A stretch of DNA of 64,000 nt from TMED27 sp964350695 (GCA_964350695.1 CAYGKM010000007.1:57502-121501), one strand, 5' to 3'. Numbered from the stretch's first letter, positions 8,666 to 17,462 are shown. The notes: generated from the letters alone by a model not told the origin. Numbers and translations: made by a program.

Positions 8666-9397
8666 ATGAGTGAAAATGCACAGAAACAGAGCGTTATCGG
8701 GGTTATGCCGCTGTATCTTCGCCCCAGTGCGAAGATACAAAATTTGTGGGCGGCCTACCCGGAAATTCAGGCTATCGTCCTTATTGATGATGATCAAAGC
8801 GTGTATGCATTTGTTCCCGCAAATGAAGAGATGATTGAGCGGTTTAATGCCTTGCCAGCAGCGCGAAGGGTTTTATTCGAAACAGGGCAGAGCCGCGAAT
8901 TTCAGGATTGGTTTCATAAAGGTAACTTTCAAGAGACCCGTGGGAGGGCTGCCTTTTACAATCCTGACCGGGGGTTGTTAGGAAATGCAAAGATTGCACT
9001 CGCTCCGGAGCTTTTGGGACATTTTGGTGTTGAATCCGAGAAAGCCCAGAAGATGGTGATTTCCCGCGAAGGGGATAGAGGCGTTTTTAAACCCTATTCA
9101 GGCAGTTTTAAAGTTGATGACGGGGGGCTGATTGGTGAGAAGCGCAACAGAAATTTATCCATAAGCCTCACGCCTGAGGCGTTTAAACGGCTTCCGGCTC
9201 ATCAAAGGGCATCGCTTTTGGCGGTTTTGGCCGCCGCCGCGCATAAAGGCGGTGTGGGCGTAGAGATTTCCGAGCTAGATGATCGCTCTGAAAATACTCT
9301 TAGCTTTACGTTTTCAGAGACCGATCTTTCGGGGCCAGAAGGACGAATCCTTTTAGAAGCTGTCGAATCAAGCCTCAGACCCCCGGAGCTTTTTTAA
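8666..9397 (+). CDS. Orphan protein of unknown function
   Basis: A 243-residue soluble protein that I do not recognise. It starts MSENAQKQSVIGVMPLYLRPS, has no signal peptide or membrane segment, and contains an internal region rich in charged residues (EKAQKMVISREGDRGVF; GEKRNRNLS) and a helical Ala-rich stretch (LLAVLAAAAHKGG). It is the only plus-strand gene in the first 16 kb, inserted between the decarboxylase-SET gene and ilvB; its last 4 bases overlap the convergent end of ilvB. Codon use and expression signals (a strong AT-rich promoter directly at the ATG) are like those of the other orphan genes in this window. It is likely real, given its length and promoter. Confidence 0.65.
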   Translation: MSENAQKQSVIGVMPLYLRPSAKIQNLWAAYPEIQAIVLIDDDQSVYAFVPANEEMIERFNALPAARRVLFETGQSREFQDWFHKGNFQETRGRAAFYNPDRGLLGNAKIALAPELLGHFGVESEKAQKMVISREGDRGVFKPYSGSFKVDDGGLIGEKRNRNLSISLTPEAFKRLPAHQRASLLAVLAAAAHKGGVGVEISELDDRSENTLSFTFSETDLSGPEGRILLEAVESSLRPPELF

Positions 9398-11202
9398 ACC
9401 AGACTTTTATCAAAGGCCGCGGCATCTGGTGAAAGAATCATCTCGTTATGCGCTTTGCCTGACGGGATCATCGGGAAGCAGTTTTCCTTTTGATCGACGC
9501 ACACATCCACGATTGTTACGCGGTCAGTGGCCAGCATTTCTTCGATCACGCTGTCAAGTTCATCTACGTTGGTCGCGCGAAGGCCCACGCCGCCATAAGC
9601 TTCGGCGAGTTTCACGAAGTCAGGAAGGCTTTCGGAATAGCTTTCGGAATAGCGCTCACCGTGTAGCAGCTCTTGCCATTGGCGCACCATGCCCATCCAC
9701 TGGTTGTTGAGGATGAAGATTTTGACGGGCGTTTTGTATTGCACCGCGCAGGACATTTCCTGAATATTCATGAGGATTGATGCTTCGCCGGCAACGTCGA
9801 TGACGAGGGCATCGGGGTGGGCGATTTGTGTGCCGATAGCCGCAGGCAAGCCATAGCCCATTGTGCCGAGGCCGCCGGAGGTCATCCAGCGATTAGGCTC
9901 GTTGAACGGCAGGAATTGCGCGGCCCACATCTGGTGCTGGCCAACCTCGGTGGTGATATAGGTTTCACGTGCATCCTTCTCGGTGAAGTGGCGCAGGCGC
10001 TCAAGCGCGTATTGCGGTTTGATGATTGTTTTATGCTTCTTATAGGCAAGGCAGTTTTTGCTCCGCCATTTGCCGATTTGATCCCACCATTTTTTCATGG
10101 CCGCGTCGTCGGCTTTGTATTGGCGTTTTTTCCAAACATCGAGCATCGCGCGCAGCGCCTCTGTCGCGTCGGCGACAATCGGAATTTCCACGCGGATGTT
10201 TTTATTGATCGAGCTGGCGTCAATATCCACATGGATCTTGGTCGATTTTGGCGAGAATTTGTCTGTGCGGCCTGTCACGCGGTCATCAAAGCGCGCACCT
10301 ATATTGATCATCACATCGCAATCATGCATCGCCCAGTTGGCCTCGAATGTGCCGTGCATACCCAGCATGCCCAGCCATTGTTTGTCATTGGCGGGGTATG
10401 CACCAAGACCCATGAGGGTTGAGGTGATGGGGAAGCCTGTCAGGCGCACAAGTTCACGCAAAAGTGCGGAAGCTTCTGGCCCGGCATTGATGATTCCGCC
10501 GCCTGTGTAGAATACGGGCTGTTTGGCGCTGGCCATCAGCTCCACGGCGGCCTCAATCGCGGCCATGTCGGGCACGGTGCGCGGATTATAGCTTTGCGCT
10601 TCGGGCTTCATCGGCGGGCTGTATGTGCCATCAGCAAATTGGATGTCCTTCGGGATGTCGATCACGACAGGGCCCGGGCGGCCTGTGCGGGCAACATGGA
10701 AGGCTTCATGCACGACGTTTGAGATTTCATCGGCGTTCTTGATCAGGTAGTTGTGCTTGGTACAGGGGCGCGTAATGCCTGTTGTGTCGGCCTCTTGGAA
10801 TGCGTCTGTACCGATCAAAAAGCTTGGAACTTGGCCTGTGATACACACAAGGGGAATGGAATCGAGCAAGGCATCGGTCAGGCCTGTCACCGCGTTGGTC
10901 GCGCCGGGGCCGGAGGTTACAAGCGCGCAGCCAACCTTGCCAGTGGAGCGGGCATAGCCTTCGGCCGCGTGGAGCGCGCCGCCTTCTTGGCGAACAAGAA
11001 TATGTTTGATTTTGTCTTGGTTTTTGAAGATTTCATCATAGATCGGAAGCACTGCGCCGCCCGGATAGCCGAAGATCACCTCAACGCCTTGATCGATAAG
11101 GGCTTTGATAACCATCTCCGCGCCCGTCATTTTTTTCGGGGCTTTGGGCTTTTGATCGGCTGGCGCCTTGGGGGCGTCTGCTTTGGCGTCTTTGGTGCTC
11201 AT
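9394..11202 (-). CDS. ilvB: Acetolactate synthase large (catalytic) subunit
   Basis: ThDP-dependent condensation of two pyruvates (or pyruvate and 2-oxobutyrate), the first committed step to branched-chain amino acids. The 602-residue product has the N-terminal Pyr domain with the catalytic Glu in VRQEGGALHAAEGYA, the central FAD/Rossmann-like domain, and a C-terminal PP domain in which the ThDP motif has the alphaproteobacterial form VAGEASILMNIQE with ILNNQWMGMVRQWQELLHG. An N-terminal tail of about 25 residues rich in Lys, Ala and Pro precedes the conserved GAEMVIKAL start. Expression is very probably controlled by the leader peptide and attenuator just upstream. The small subunit gene ilvN is not adjacent. 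Confidence 0.97.
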   Translation of the reverse strand: MSTKDAKADAPKAPADQKPKAPKKMTGAEMVIKALIDQGVEVIFGYPGGAVLPIYDEIFKNQDKIKHILVRQEGGALHAAEGYARSTGKVGCALVTSGPGATNAVTGLTDALLDSIPLVCITGQVPSFLIGTDAFQEADTTGITRPCTKHNYLIKNADEISNVVHEAFHVARTGRPGPVVIDIPKDIQFADGTYSPPMKPEAQSYNPRTVPDMAAIEAAVELMASAKQPVFYTGGGIINAGPEASALLRELVRLTGFPITSTLMGLGAYPANDKQWLGMLGMHGTFEANWAMHDCDVMINIGARFDDRVTGRTDKFSPKSTKIHVDIDASSINKNIRVEIPIVADATEALRAMLDVWKKRQYKADDAAMKKWWDQIGKWRSKNCLAYKKHKTIIKPQYALERLRHFTEKDARETYITTEVGQHQMWAAQFLPFNEPNRWMTSGGLGTMGYGLPAAIGTQIAHPDALVIDVAGEASILMNIQEMSCAVQYKTPVKIFILNNQWMGMVRQWQELLHGERYSESYSESLPDFVKLAEAYGGVGLRATNVDELDSVIEEMLATDRVTIVDVCVDQKENCFPMIPSGKAHNEMILSPDAAAFDKSLV

Positions 11203-11264
11203 TGTGTTTTTAGTCCTTTAAATCTTTCGAGTTGTTTGTAGCGTTTTTGTCTTCGCATATGCAA

Positions 11265-11296
11265 TAAAAAACGCCCTTAAGAATATCTGAAGGGCG
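11265..11296 (-). terminator. Attenuator terminator in the ilvB leader
   Basis: On the minus strand a perfect CGCCCTT/AAGGGCG stem (11296-11290 and 11278-11272) with an 11-base loop is followed by TTTTTT. It lies between the leader peptide (ends 11326) and the ilvB start (11202), so it would stop transcription before ilvB. A leader segment at 11340-11332 (GGTGCGCGC) can pair with CGCGCCC overlapping the upstream arm of the terminator, giving a plausible anti-terminator; the pairing includes one bulge. Confidence 0.85.
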
Positions 11297-11325
11297 CGGC
11301 GTGTATGGCTGTTTTGAACAAATCC

Positions 11326-11394
11326 CTACCTGCGCGCACCTCCCACGAGGAGCACGACATTCAGGTTGACGAGGATGGTGTTCAAAATATTCAT
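11326..11394 (-). CDS. ilvL: ilvB leader peptide (attenuation)
   Basis: A 22-codon frame, ATG at 11394 and TAG at 11326, read as MNILNTILVNLNVV then LLVGGARR. Eleven of the 22 residues are Ile, Leu or Val, including runs VNLNVV and LLV, exactly the end products of the pathway it precedes. It is followed by 30 bases and then a terminator hairpin with a T tract, and then ilvB. This is the classical architecture for ribosome-mediated attenuation: stalling at Ile, Leu or Val codons when charged tRNAs are scarce favours an anti-terminator. A 9-base inverted repeat (TTTTGAACA within codons 3-6 and its complement just past the stop) would enclose the peptide-coding RNA in a long hairpin. No good Shine-Dalgarno is seen; the peptide is inferred from composition and position. 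Confidence 0.8.
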   Translation of the reverse strand: MNILNTILVNLNVVLLVGGARR

Positions 11395-11704
11395 AAATTC
11401 AATAAACCAGTTTTCAAATCTCTTGGCAATATAAAACAGGGTTTGGGTTGTTCCGATAAGCGTGATTGGAGAGACACTTATTTCGGAACACCCTATTACC
11501 TATTTGTATTTTCTTACTTAAGGCTTTTGAGCCTTTTGTCTTTTGAGCGAAGCTTGTTTACACACATTTCTCTATTTTTATGACCGCATTATCGCTTGTC
11601 CGTGCTTCACTCTGATAATGTATTTCAGCATAGATAGTTACGTGAGGTCAATATAAAAAGATATAAAATTACGTTTTAATCTATAAAAAGTAATAATATT
11701 TCAA
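11395..11704. other. Intergenic region upstream of the ilvB leader
   Basis: About 310 bases of AT-rich DNA between miaA (which ends at 11705, minus strand) and the ilvB leader. It must hold the ilvB promoter, but no clear -35/-10 pair stands out; a TTGACC at 11651-11646 lacks a good -10 at the right distance. A short AAGGC/GCCTT hairpin is at 11520-11535. No coding frame is supported. Confidence 0.5.
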
Positions 11705-12580
11705 TTAAAGCTGATTCCTGAGCCATGTCATTTGCCGTTTGGCGTATTGGCGGGTGTCGGTTTGGGATTTTTCGATGGCGCTTTCTTTGCTCATTTCCCC
11801 GCGTAAATAGGCACGCAAGTTTTTAAAACCTAGCGCTTTGGTGAGCGGCACGCCATCTTTAACCTCGCCGCTTTGCAGGCGGGCGTCGAAGGCCTCAACT
11901 TCCTCTAAAGCGCCATTATCAAGCATCCATAAGAAGCGCTCGTTACAGCGCGCGTAAAGTACAGCGCGCTGGGGTAGAACCTTATGCACTTTGAAGTCCC
12001 AGTTTTCAGGCGGGGCTTCGCGGGGCAGCTTTTGCCATTGCGCCAAAGATTTGCCTGTGGCCTCCAGTACTTCCATCGCGCGGATGATGCGGGCTTTGTG
12101 GTTGACGTGAAAGCGCTCCGCCATGACGGGGTCGCGGGCTTCAAGGTCGGCGTAGAATTTTTCAGCGCCGTCGCGTTCATATCTTGAGACTACTGCTTCG
12201 CGGACATCGTCTGGAATATCGGGCATGGGCGAGAGGCCTTCCATGAGGGCGCGAATGTATAGCCCCGTGCCGCCGCAGATGATCGGGGTTTGGCCTTGGG
12301 CGATGACTTCATGGATGAGGGGTTCCACTATCTCGCGCCAGTTTCCTGCGCTGCAGACATCGTTGGGGTGGAGGGTGCCATATAGAAGATGCGGCGCGGC
12401 GGCGCGGTCTTCGGCGGAGGGCTGGGCAGAGAGGATCGGTAGGTCATCATAAATCTGCATGGAATCGCAGTTGATGATGACACCGTTTTCGCTTCTCGCC
12501 AGCTCAAGTGCCTTGGCGGATTTTCCGCTGGCTGTCGGGCCGGCGATAATATGGATCAGCGTTTTGGTAAGTGATCCCAA
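11705..12580 (-). CDS. miaA: tRNA dimethylallyltransferase
   Basis: Adds the dimethylallyl group to A37 of tRNAs reading codons that begin with U, improving decoding. The 291-residue protein has the P-loop GPTASGKS (14-21), the substrate motif NCDSMQIYDDLPILSAQPS (family DSxQxY...I.TAKP), GGTGLYIRAL for the tRNA-binding region and a C-terminal DTRQYAKRQMTWLRNQL, the usual end of MiaA. Size is normal. It follows htrA by 10 bases on the same strand, so it may be the last gene of the hflK-hflC-htrA-miaA group. In many bacteria miaA also lies near hflKC, which fits. Confidence 0.96.
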   Translation of the reverse strand: MGSLTKTLIHIIAGPTASGKSAKALELARSENGVIINCDSMQIYDDLPILSAQPSAEDRAAAPHLLYGTLHPNDVCSAGNWREIVEPLIHEVIAQGQTPIICGGTGLYIRALMEGLSPMPDIPDDVREAVVSRYERDGAEKFYADLEARDPVMAERFHVNHKARIIRAMEVLEATGKSLAQWQKLPREAPPENWDFKVHKVLPQRAVLYARCNERFLWMLDNGALEEVEAFDARLQSGEVKDGVPLTKALGFKNLRAYLRGEMSKESAIEKSQTDTRQYAKRQMTWLRNQL

Positions 12581-12590
12581 GGTTTAGCGC

Positions 12591-14147
12591 TTACTTCTTT
12601 TTCGCTTTGTCTTTTTCTTTAGCCGTATCTTTCGGCTCTTCGAGTTTCAAAGCCATGAAGCGCATATCGCCTTCGCGATCAATCAGCAAGAGCACAGAGC
12701 CGCGCCCTTTGCTTTGCGCGTCTTCAACAACGCTCATAACTGTTTCAGGGTCGGTGACGGGTTGCTGGTTAATCTCAACAATAACGTCGCCCTTAAACAG
12801 GCCTTTTTTCGCGGCTTCAGACATCGGCTCTACCTTGCGGATAACCACGCCTTTAGTGTCAGCGGAGAAGCCGTAATTTTCGCGCAGGGAATCGTCGAGC
12901 GCAAGAAGGTTCAGGCCGATGGGAGCAATCTCAACGCCTTCGTCCTTGATTTTTTCCGTGCCTGTGGCGTCATTGCTTGAGAGAAGGCCATCTTCCTCGG
13001 CTTTTTCAAGTTCAGCGATTTTTACGCTGGCGGTGCGTTTTTTGCCATCGCGCCAGAAGACAAGACGCACGTTTTCATCAATCGGTGTTTCGGCAACGAT
13101 CCGCGGAAGCTCGCGCATCTCGTGGATTGGGTGACCATTAAACTCAAGGATGATGTCTCCGGCTTTTAGACCGGCTGCTTCTGCAGGGCCTTCGGGGGTT
13201 GCGCTGGCGACCAATGCGCCGCTTGCATTCGGAAGGCCGAGGCTTTCGGCGATTTCTTCGGTGACAAGCTGGATACGGACACCAAGCCAGCCGCGGCGTG
13301 TGCGGCCGAACTCGATAATCTGGTCAATAACAGGCTTGGCAAGTGCGGAAGGGATGGCAAAGCCGATCCCGACCGAGCCGCCTGATGGAGAGAAAATCGC
13401 GGTGTTAATGCCGATGACTTCGCCGTTCAGGTCGAACATCGGGCCGCCGGAGTTTCCGCGGTTGATCGAGGCATCGGTTTGGATGAAATCATCATACGGG
13501 CCGGCGTTGATGTCGCGGGCGCGGGCGGAGACGATACCGGCTGTGACGGTGCCGCCAAGCCCGAAGGGGTTACCGATGGCGAGAACCCAGTCACCGACGC
13601 GCATAACATCGCTGTTGCCGAATTTTACGGCGGTGAGTTTTTTATCTGTTTTAACCTGAAGCACGGCGAGGTCTGTTTTTTCGTCGCGGCCAAGGATTTC
13701 AGCATCGAGAGTTTCATCGTCATGGAAGGTGACGCGGACTTCTTCTGCGTCGCGGATCACATGGTTGTTGGTGATGATGAGGCCTTTATCGGCATCGATT
13801 ACAAAGCCGGAGCCAAGAGAGGCTTCAGGCATCATCGGCATGCCCTGACCGCCGCGGCGATCCATGAATTCTTCGAAAAAATCTTCGAATGGCGAGCCTT
13901 CGGGGAATTGCGGCATGTCGGGAAGCTGCTGCGCTTGGGGCATATCGGGCAGCTTTTGAGTGGAGGAGATGTTTACAACGGCGGGCAGGAGTTTTTCTGC
14001 GAGGTCGGCGAAACTGTTAGGTGTGTTTTGAAGCGGCTTGAAAAGCGCTTCAACCGGCGTTTCTGCCTGCGTTGCGGGTACGCCTAGCGTGAGAACTGAA
14101 AAAGCCAGAACCAGTGTTAAGAGACTATTTCGCATGTTGAAAATCAT
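12591..14147 (-). CDS. Do-family periplasmic serine protease (HtrA/DegP-like)
   Basis: Exported protease/chaperone that removes misfolded envelope proteins. The 518-residue precursor starts with a Sec signal (MRNSLLTLVLAFSVLTLGVPATQA from the fifth residue; Met5 at 14135 is an alternative start, with AAAGGA 10 bases upstream). The trypsin-like domain has His in TNNHVIRDAEEV, Asp in EKTDLAVLQVK and Ser in NRGNSGGPMFD. Two PDZ domains follow, at about 285-375 (ASGALVASATPEGPAEAAGLKAGDIIL) and 415-495 (SEAAKKGLFKGDVIVEINQQPV), and a Lys-rich tail. It lies 27 bases after hflC, the conserved hflKC-htrA arrangement of alphaproteobacteria. A Met/Pro/Gln-rich loop (about 68-107) before the protease core matches the LA loop region. 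Confidence 0.95.
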   Translation of the reverse strand: MIFNMRNSLLTLVLAFSVLTLGVPATQAETPVEALFKPLQNTPNSFADLAEKLLPAVVNISSTQKLPDMPQAQQLPDMPQFPEGSPFEDFFEEFMDRRGGQGMPMMPEASLGSGFVIDADKGLIITNNHVIRDAEEVRVTFHDDETLDAEILGRDEKTDLAVLQVKTDKKLTAVKFGNSDVMRVGDWVLAIGNPFGLGGTVTAGIVSARARDINAGPYDDFIQTDASINRGNSGGPMFDLNGEVIGINTAIFSPSGGSVGIGFAIPSALAKPVIDQIIEFGRTRRGWLGVRIQLVTEEIAESLGLPNASGALVASATPEGPAEAAGLKAGDIILEFNGHPIHEMRELPRIVAETPIDENVRLVFWRDGKKRTASVKIAELEKAEEDGLLSSNDATGTEKIKDEGVEIAPIGLNLLALDDSLRENYGFSADTKGVVIRKVEPMSEAAKKGLFKGDVIVEINQQPVTDPETVMSVVEDAQSKGRGSVLLLIDREGDMRFMALKLEEPKDTAKEKDKAKKK

Positions 14148-14174
14148 CCTTTCCTTGAATGTATTAAGGGGAAT

Positions 14175-15143
14175 CTATTCCCCAAAATGTTTAAAGAAAT
14201 CACTATTCGGTGACAAGATCAGTTGTGTTTCAGGGTTCGCCAACGTGTTTTTATACGCTTCCATTGAACGGATGAAAGAGTAGAACTCTTTATCCTTATT
14301 AAACGCATCGGCGTAGATTTTAATAGCTTCCTTGTCACCTTCCCCTTTGAGAACGGAACTGTCACGCTGCGCTTCGGCGATAATCACTGTGCGTTCTTTT
14401 TCGGCTGTTGAGCGGATTTCAAGGGCGCGCTCCTCACCTTTGGCGCGGGTTTCCGTAGCGCGTTTTTTCAGTTCGGACTGCATACGGCGCACGGTGGATG
14501 TGCGAAGGTCGGAAGTCAGGTCGGCGCGCACGATGCGTACATCGACGATGGTGACGCCAAGATTGTCTTTTTTCACATTGGCGTTTACGCGGCGCAAGAT
14601 GTCACGCATGACAATAGCGCGCCCCGGTGAAAGAAGTTGCTGGAGGCTGGTCTTACCAAGCTCGGCGCGGGTTGCGTCATTCAGGATGTTTTCGATGCGG
14701 GAGTTTGCAGCGCTGATTGTGCGCAATGTTTTCAGGAATTGCAGGGGGTCAGTGATTTTGTAACGGGCGAAGGTGTCGAGGATGATCGGCTCCCCTGTTA
14801 CGTTTGCGATTGAGGATTTACGCTTTTCTTCTATTTCCGCTGCGGCGGCTCTTTCCTCGTCTGTTGCGTCTGTTAATTCATCTGCGGCTTTTTCGATATC
14901 TACGCTTGAGATCACGACTTGCTCTGAGTCGGGGTCAACCGAGAGAATGCGCTTGTCGAAATATTGCACGTCTTGGACGAACGGAATTTTTGTATGAAGG
15001 CCGGGGCCTTTGACGTACCCAATTGGTTGTCCAAGTTGAAGGACGATGGCTTGTTCGCGCTGGTCAACGATAAAGAAGATTTGCGACGCGCCGATGAGGC
15101 CAACGGCGATGATTGCGAGGAGAATGAGCAGAGGTTTGTTCAT
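14175..15143 (-). CDS. hflC: HflC, FtsH-modulating membrane protein
   Basis: SPFH/prohibitin-family protein that with HflK forms a large periplasmic-facing cage around the FtsH protease. The 322-residue protein has an N-terminal membrane helix (residues 4-22, LLILLAIIAVGLIGASQIFFI), the family segment IVDQREQAIVLQLGQPI, a central PHB domain, and a charged coiled coil (residues about 220-270, ETRAKGEERALEIRSTAEKER). A 40-residue acidic insertion (EKAADELTDATDEERAAAAEIEEKRK) interrupts the first part of the PHB domain and is longer than in E. coli. It follows hflK by 13 bases and precedes htrA. Confidence 0.95.
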   Translation of the reverse strand: MNKPLLILLAIIAVGLIGASQIFFIVDQREQAIVLQLGQPIGYVKGPGLHTKIPFVQDVQYFDKRILSVDPDSEQVVISSVDIEKAADELTDATDEERAAAAEIEEKRKSSIANVTGEPIILDTFARYKITDPLQFLKTLRTISAANSRIENILNDATRAELGKTSLQQLLSPGRAIVMRDILRRVNANVKKDNLGVTIVDVRIVRADLTSDLRTSTVRRMQSELKKRATETRAKGEERALEIRSTAEKERTVIIAEAQRDSSVLKGEGDKEAIKIYADAFNKDKEFYSFIRSMEAYKNTLANPETQLILSPNSDFFKHFGE

Positions 15144-15156
15144 TGTCTATACGTCC

Positions 15157-16305
15157 TTAATTTGAATTTTTTGTGGGTTTTTCCACAGTGTTTAAGTTGT
15201 TCAGCGGCAGGTAAGGCACTACGCCTTGGTTGCTGCCGCTATCCATGATGATCTTGCTCGCATTAGCAAGCACGCTTTCCATGGTTTCGATGAAAATGCG
15301 CTCCCGCGTTACGTCCTTGCCGCTTAAGTAAGCTTGATAGACGGAGTTAAAGCGCTCCGCATCCCCGTTTGATCTGGCGACGGTTGATTGCTTATAGGCC
15401 TCAGCTTCTTGGAGCATCTTGATCGCTTCCCCTCTTGCGCGGGGCAGGATGTCTTCGCGGTATGCGTCGGCGCGGTTTTGCACGTCTTCGGCATCTTGTT
15501 TCGCGGATTGTACGTCTTGGAAGGCGGCCTGCACATCAGGGTGGACTTCGGCGCGTTCAATCAAAACCTGCGTGATGTTCACGCCGGATTTATATTCATC
15601 CAGATTGGTTTGAATGATGTTTTTTGCGGCTTCGGCCACTGCTGCACGGCTTGTTGTGATAATCGGGAACATATCAGTTTGACCGACAACTTCGCGGATC
15701 GCGCTTTCTGCGACCTTCTTAATGGTGTTTTCCTGATCGCGGATTTCAAAGGCAAAGTCTTCGGCGCTCTTGATGTTCCATTGAATCACCAAATCCAGAT
15801 CCACAATATTGCGGTCGGAGGTCAGCATCAGGCTTTCTTCGGGGATATCACGGTTGCCTGTCGGGCCGCCGCGGGCGTATGTTTCAACGAAGCCGATATT
15901 CATGCGGCGAATTTCTTCAACATTAATGACGCTGGCGGTTTCAATCGGTGCGGGCAGATGATAGCCCAAACCGGGGTCGGCTTGTGTGCGTGACCATTCA
16001 CCGAAGCGTTGGATCACGGCGTTTTCACCGGGGTTTACGATATAGAAGCCGCTGGCCATCCAAAGGCCGAGTACGGCGAGGATAACAAGGCCGATAAGGG
16101 GCGCACCGGAGAAGTTGCTCGGCATAATCTGGCGGAAATTGTCTTGGGCTTTGCGAAGCATTTCATCAAGATCGGGAGGTTCCTGACCGCCGCCATTGCC
16201 GCCTCTTGTGCCACCCGGGCGTCCGCCGCGATTGCCGGAGCCTGAGCTTCCGTCATTGCTTGGCTTGCCCCAAGGGTTTTTCTTGTCTTTGTCGTCGCCG
16301 CCCAT
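15157..16305 (-). CDS. hflK: HflK, FtsH-modulating membrane protein
   Basis: Partner of HflC in the HflKC complex that regulates FtsH. The 382-residue protein has a Gly/Asp/Lys-rich cytoplasmic N-terminus with KKNPWGKPS and a GGRPGG stretch (1-45), a short helical DLDEMLRKAQDNF segment, one membrane helix (about 68-89), the VNPGENAVIQRFGEW start of the SPFH domain, and a long helical C-terminal part (ERAEVHPDVQAAFQDVQSAKQDAEDVQN). All are diagnostic of HflK. It is the first gene of an hflK-hflC-htrA(-miaA) operon and is divergent from mrp, with 108 bases between the starts. Confidence 0.96.
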   Translation of the reverse strand: MGGDDKDKKNPWGKPSNDGSSGSGNRGGRPGGTRGGNGGGQEPPDLDEMLRKAQDNFRQIMPSNFSGAPLIGLVILAVLGLWMASGFYIVNPGENAVIQRFGEWSRTQADPGLGYHLPAPIETASVINVEEIRRMNIGFVETYARGGPTGNRDIPEESLMLTSDRNIVDLDLVIQWNIKSAEDFAFEIRDQENTIKKVAESAIREVVGQTDMFPIITTSRAAVAEAAKNIIQTNLDEYKSGVNITQVLIERAEVHPDVQAAFQDVQSAKQDAEDVQNRADAYREDILPRARGEAIKMLQEAEAYKQSTVARSNGDAERFNSVYQAYLSGKDVTRERIFIETMESVLANASKIIMDSGSNQGVVPYLPLNNLNTVEKPTKNSN

Positions 16306-16413
16306 AATTCTTGTATCCTTGGCTGTAATATGGTGTAAATCCGAATGAGGATAACTTTATTCTTTTTGAGGCTTAAAGCAAGGGGCTTGGCGGCAAAAAG
16401 TGGATGAATTTGA

Positions 16414-17457
16414 ATGGTTAGCGAAAAACAAATTTTAGAAGCGCTGGGCGATATTGCTTCACCGAATGATGCGGGAAGCATTGTTTCTGCGGGTATGGTT
16501 TCGGGGGTGCAGATTTCATCAAGTGGAGACGTTATCTTTGTGATCGAGGTTGATCCGAAAAGTGGCGCGGCGATGGAAGATTTGCGTCAGCGCGCAGAGG
16601 CCCTCGTGGCGAAGATAAACGGCGTACAGAAGGCGACGGCGATTTTGACGGCAGAGCGGATGCCGGAGGCGAAGGGCGCGGCCAATGATCGCGCTGCGGA
16701 TCCGCATGGTATGTCTAAAAACCCGCGCTTGAACGTTGCGGCGAAGAAGATTATTGCTGTTGCTTCGGGTAAGGGCGGCGTTGGAAAGTCTACGGTGGCA
16801 GCTAATATTGCAAGAAAATTGGCTGAAAATAGCCAATTAAAGATTGGGCTTTTAGACGCTGATATTTATGGGCCGAGCCAGCCAAAGATGTTTGGTTTGG
16901 AGGGGCATAAGCCGGAATTTACGGACGAAAAACAGATTTTGCCACCAGAAAAAGACGGTGTACGTGTCATGTCTATTGGTTTTATGGTTGATGCCTCCAA
17001 GGCGCTAGTGTGGCGCGGGCCGATGGTGCAGAGCGCGATTTATCAGCTCTTCAGAGATGTGCAGTGGGCGGATGAGGGGGAAGTGCTGGATGTTCTTATC
17101 GTCGATATGCCACCCGGTACTGGCGATGCGCAGCTGACGCTCGCGCAGAAAGTGAATGTGGATGGGGCTATCATTGTATCCACGCCGCAGGATATAGCGC
17201 TGGCCGATGCGCGCAAAGGCGTTGAGATGTTTCAAACTGTGGGCGTGCCGATCCTTGGGATTATCGAGAATATGTCTACGCATATCTGCACGAATTGCGG
17301 GCATGAGGAGTATATATTTGGCCATGGCGGTGCGAAAGCCGAGGCGGAGAAGCTTGGCGTGCCGTTTCTTGGCGAAATCCCCTTAAGCGCCGATATTCGC
17401 GCGAAGAGCGATGCGGGTGAAGGCGTTGATTTATATGTTGATCTCACATGCTTGTAA
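16414..17457 (+). CDS. mrp: Mrp/ApbC-type iron-sulfur cluster carrier ATPase, short C-terminus
   Basis: P-loop ATPase that carries and delivers Fe-S clusters. The 347-residue protein has an N-terminal MIP18/DUF59 domain (1-85), the deviant Walker motif GKGGVGKS (119-126), DADIYGPSQPKMFG, VDMPPGTGDAQLTL and the cluster-binding pair Cys292/Cys295 (ICTNCGHEEYIFG). It ends abruptly at GEGVDLYVDLTCL: homologues continue about 15-25 residues (a final helix of the form PLYVALPDSEAAKVFDGIA). The lost part is beyond the catalytic residues, so activity may remain. The bases after the stop are very AT-rich and contain the promoter of the next gene, suggesting replacement of the 3' end. Divergent from hflK. 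Confidence 0.92.
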   Translation: MVSEKQILEALGDIASPNDAGSIVSAGMVSGVQISSSGDVIFVIEVDPKSGAAMEDLRQRAEALVAKINGVQKATAILTAERMPEAKGAANDRAADPHGMSKNPRLNVAAKKIIAVASGKGGVGKSTVAANIARKLAENSQLKIGLLDADIYGPSQPKMFGLEGHKPEFTDEKQILPPEKDGVRVMSIGFMVDASKALVWRGPMVQSAIYQLFRDVQWADEGEVLDVLIVDMPPGTGDAQLTLAQKVNVDGAIIVSTPQDIALADARKGVEMFQTVGVPILGIIENMSTHICTNCGHEEYIFGHGGAKAEAEKLGVPFLGEIPLSADIRAKSDAGEGVDLYVDLTCL

Positions 17458-17462
17458 TTTTG

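Noticed and set aside
9817..10422. Long plus-strand frame opposite ilvB
   Set aside because: Antisense of a fully conserved enzyme with no family resemblance, promoter or ribosome site; composition is the expected mirror of ilvB.
13479..14087. Long plus-strand frame opposite htrA
   Set aside because: Shadow frame of the protease gene; Gly/Asp-rich composition comes from the opposite strand.
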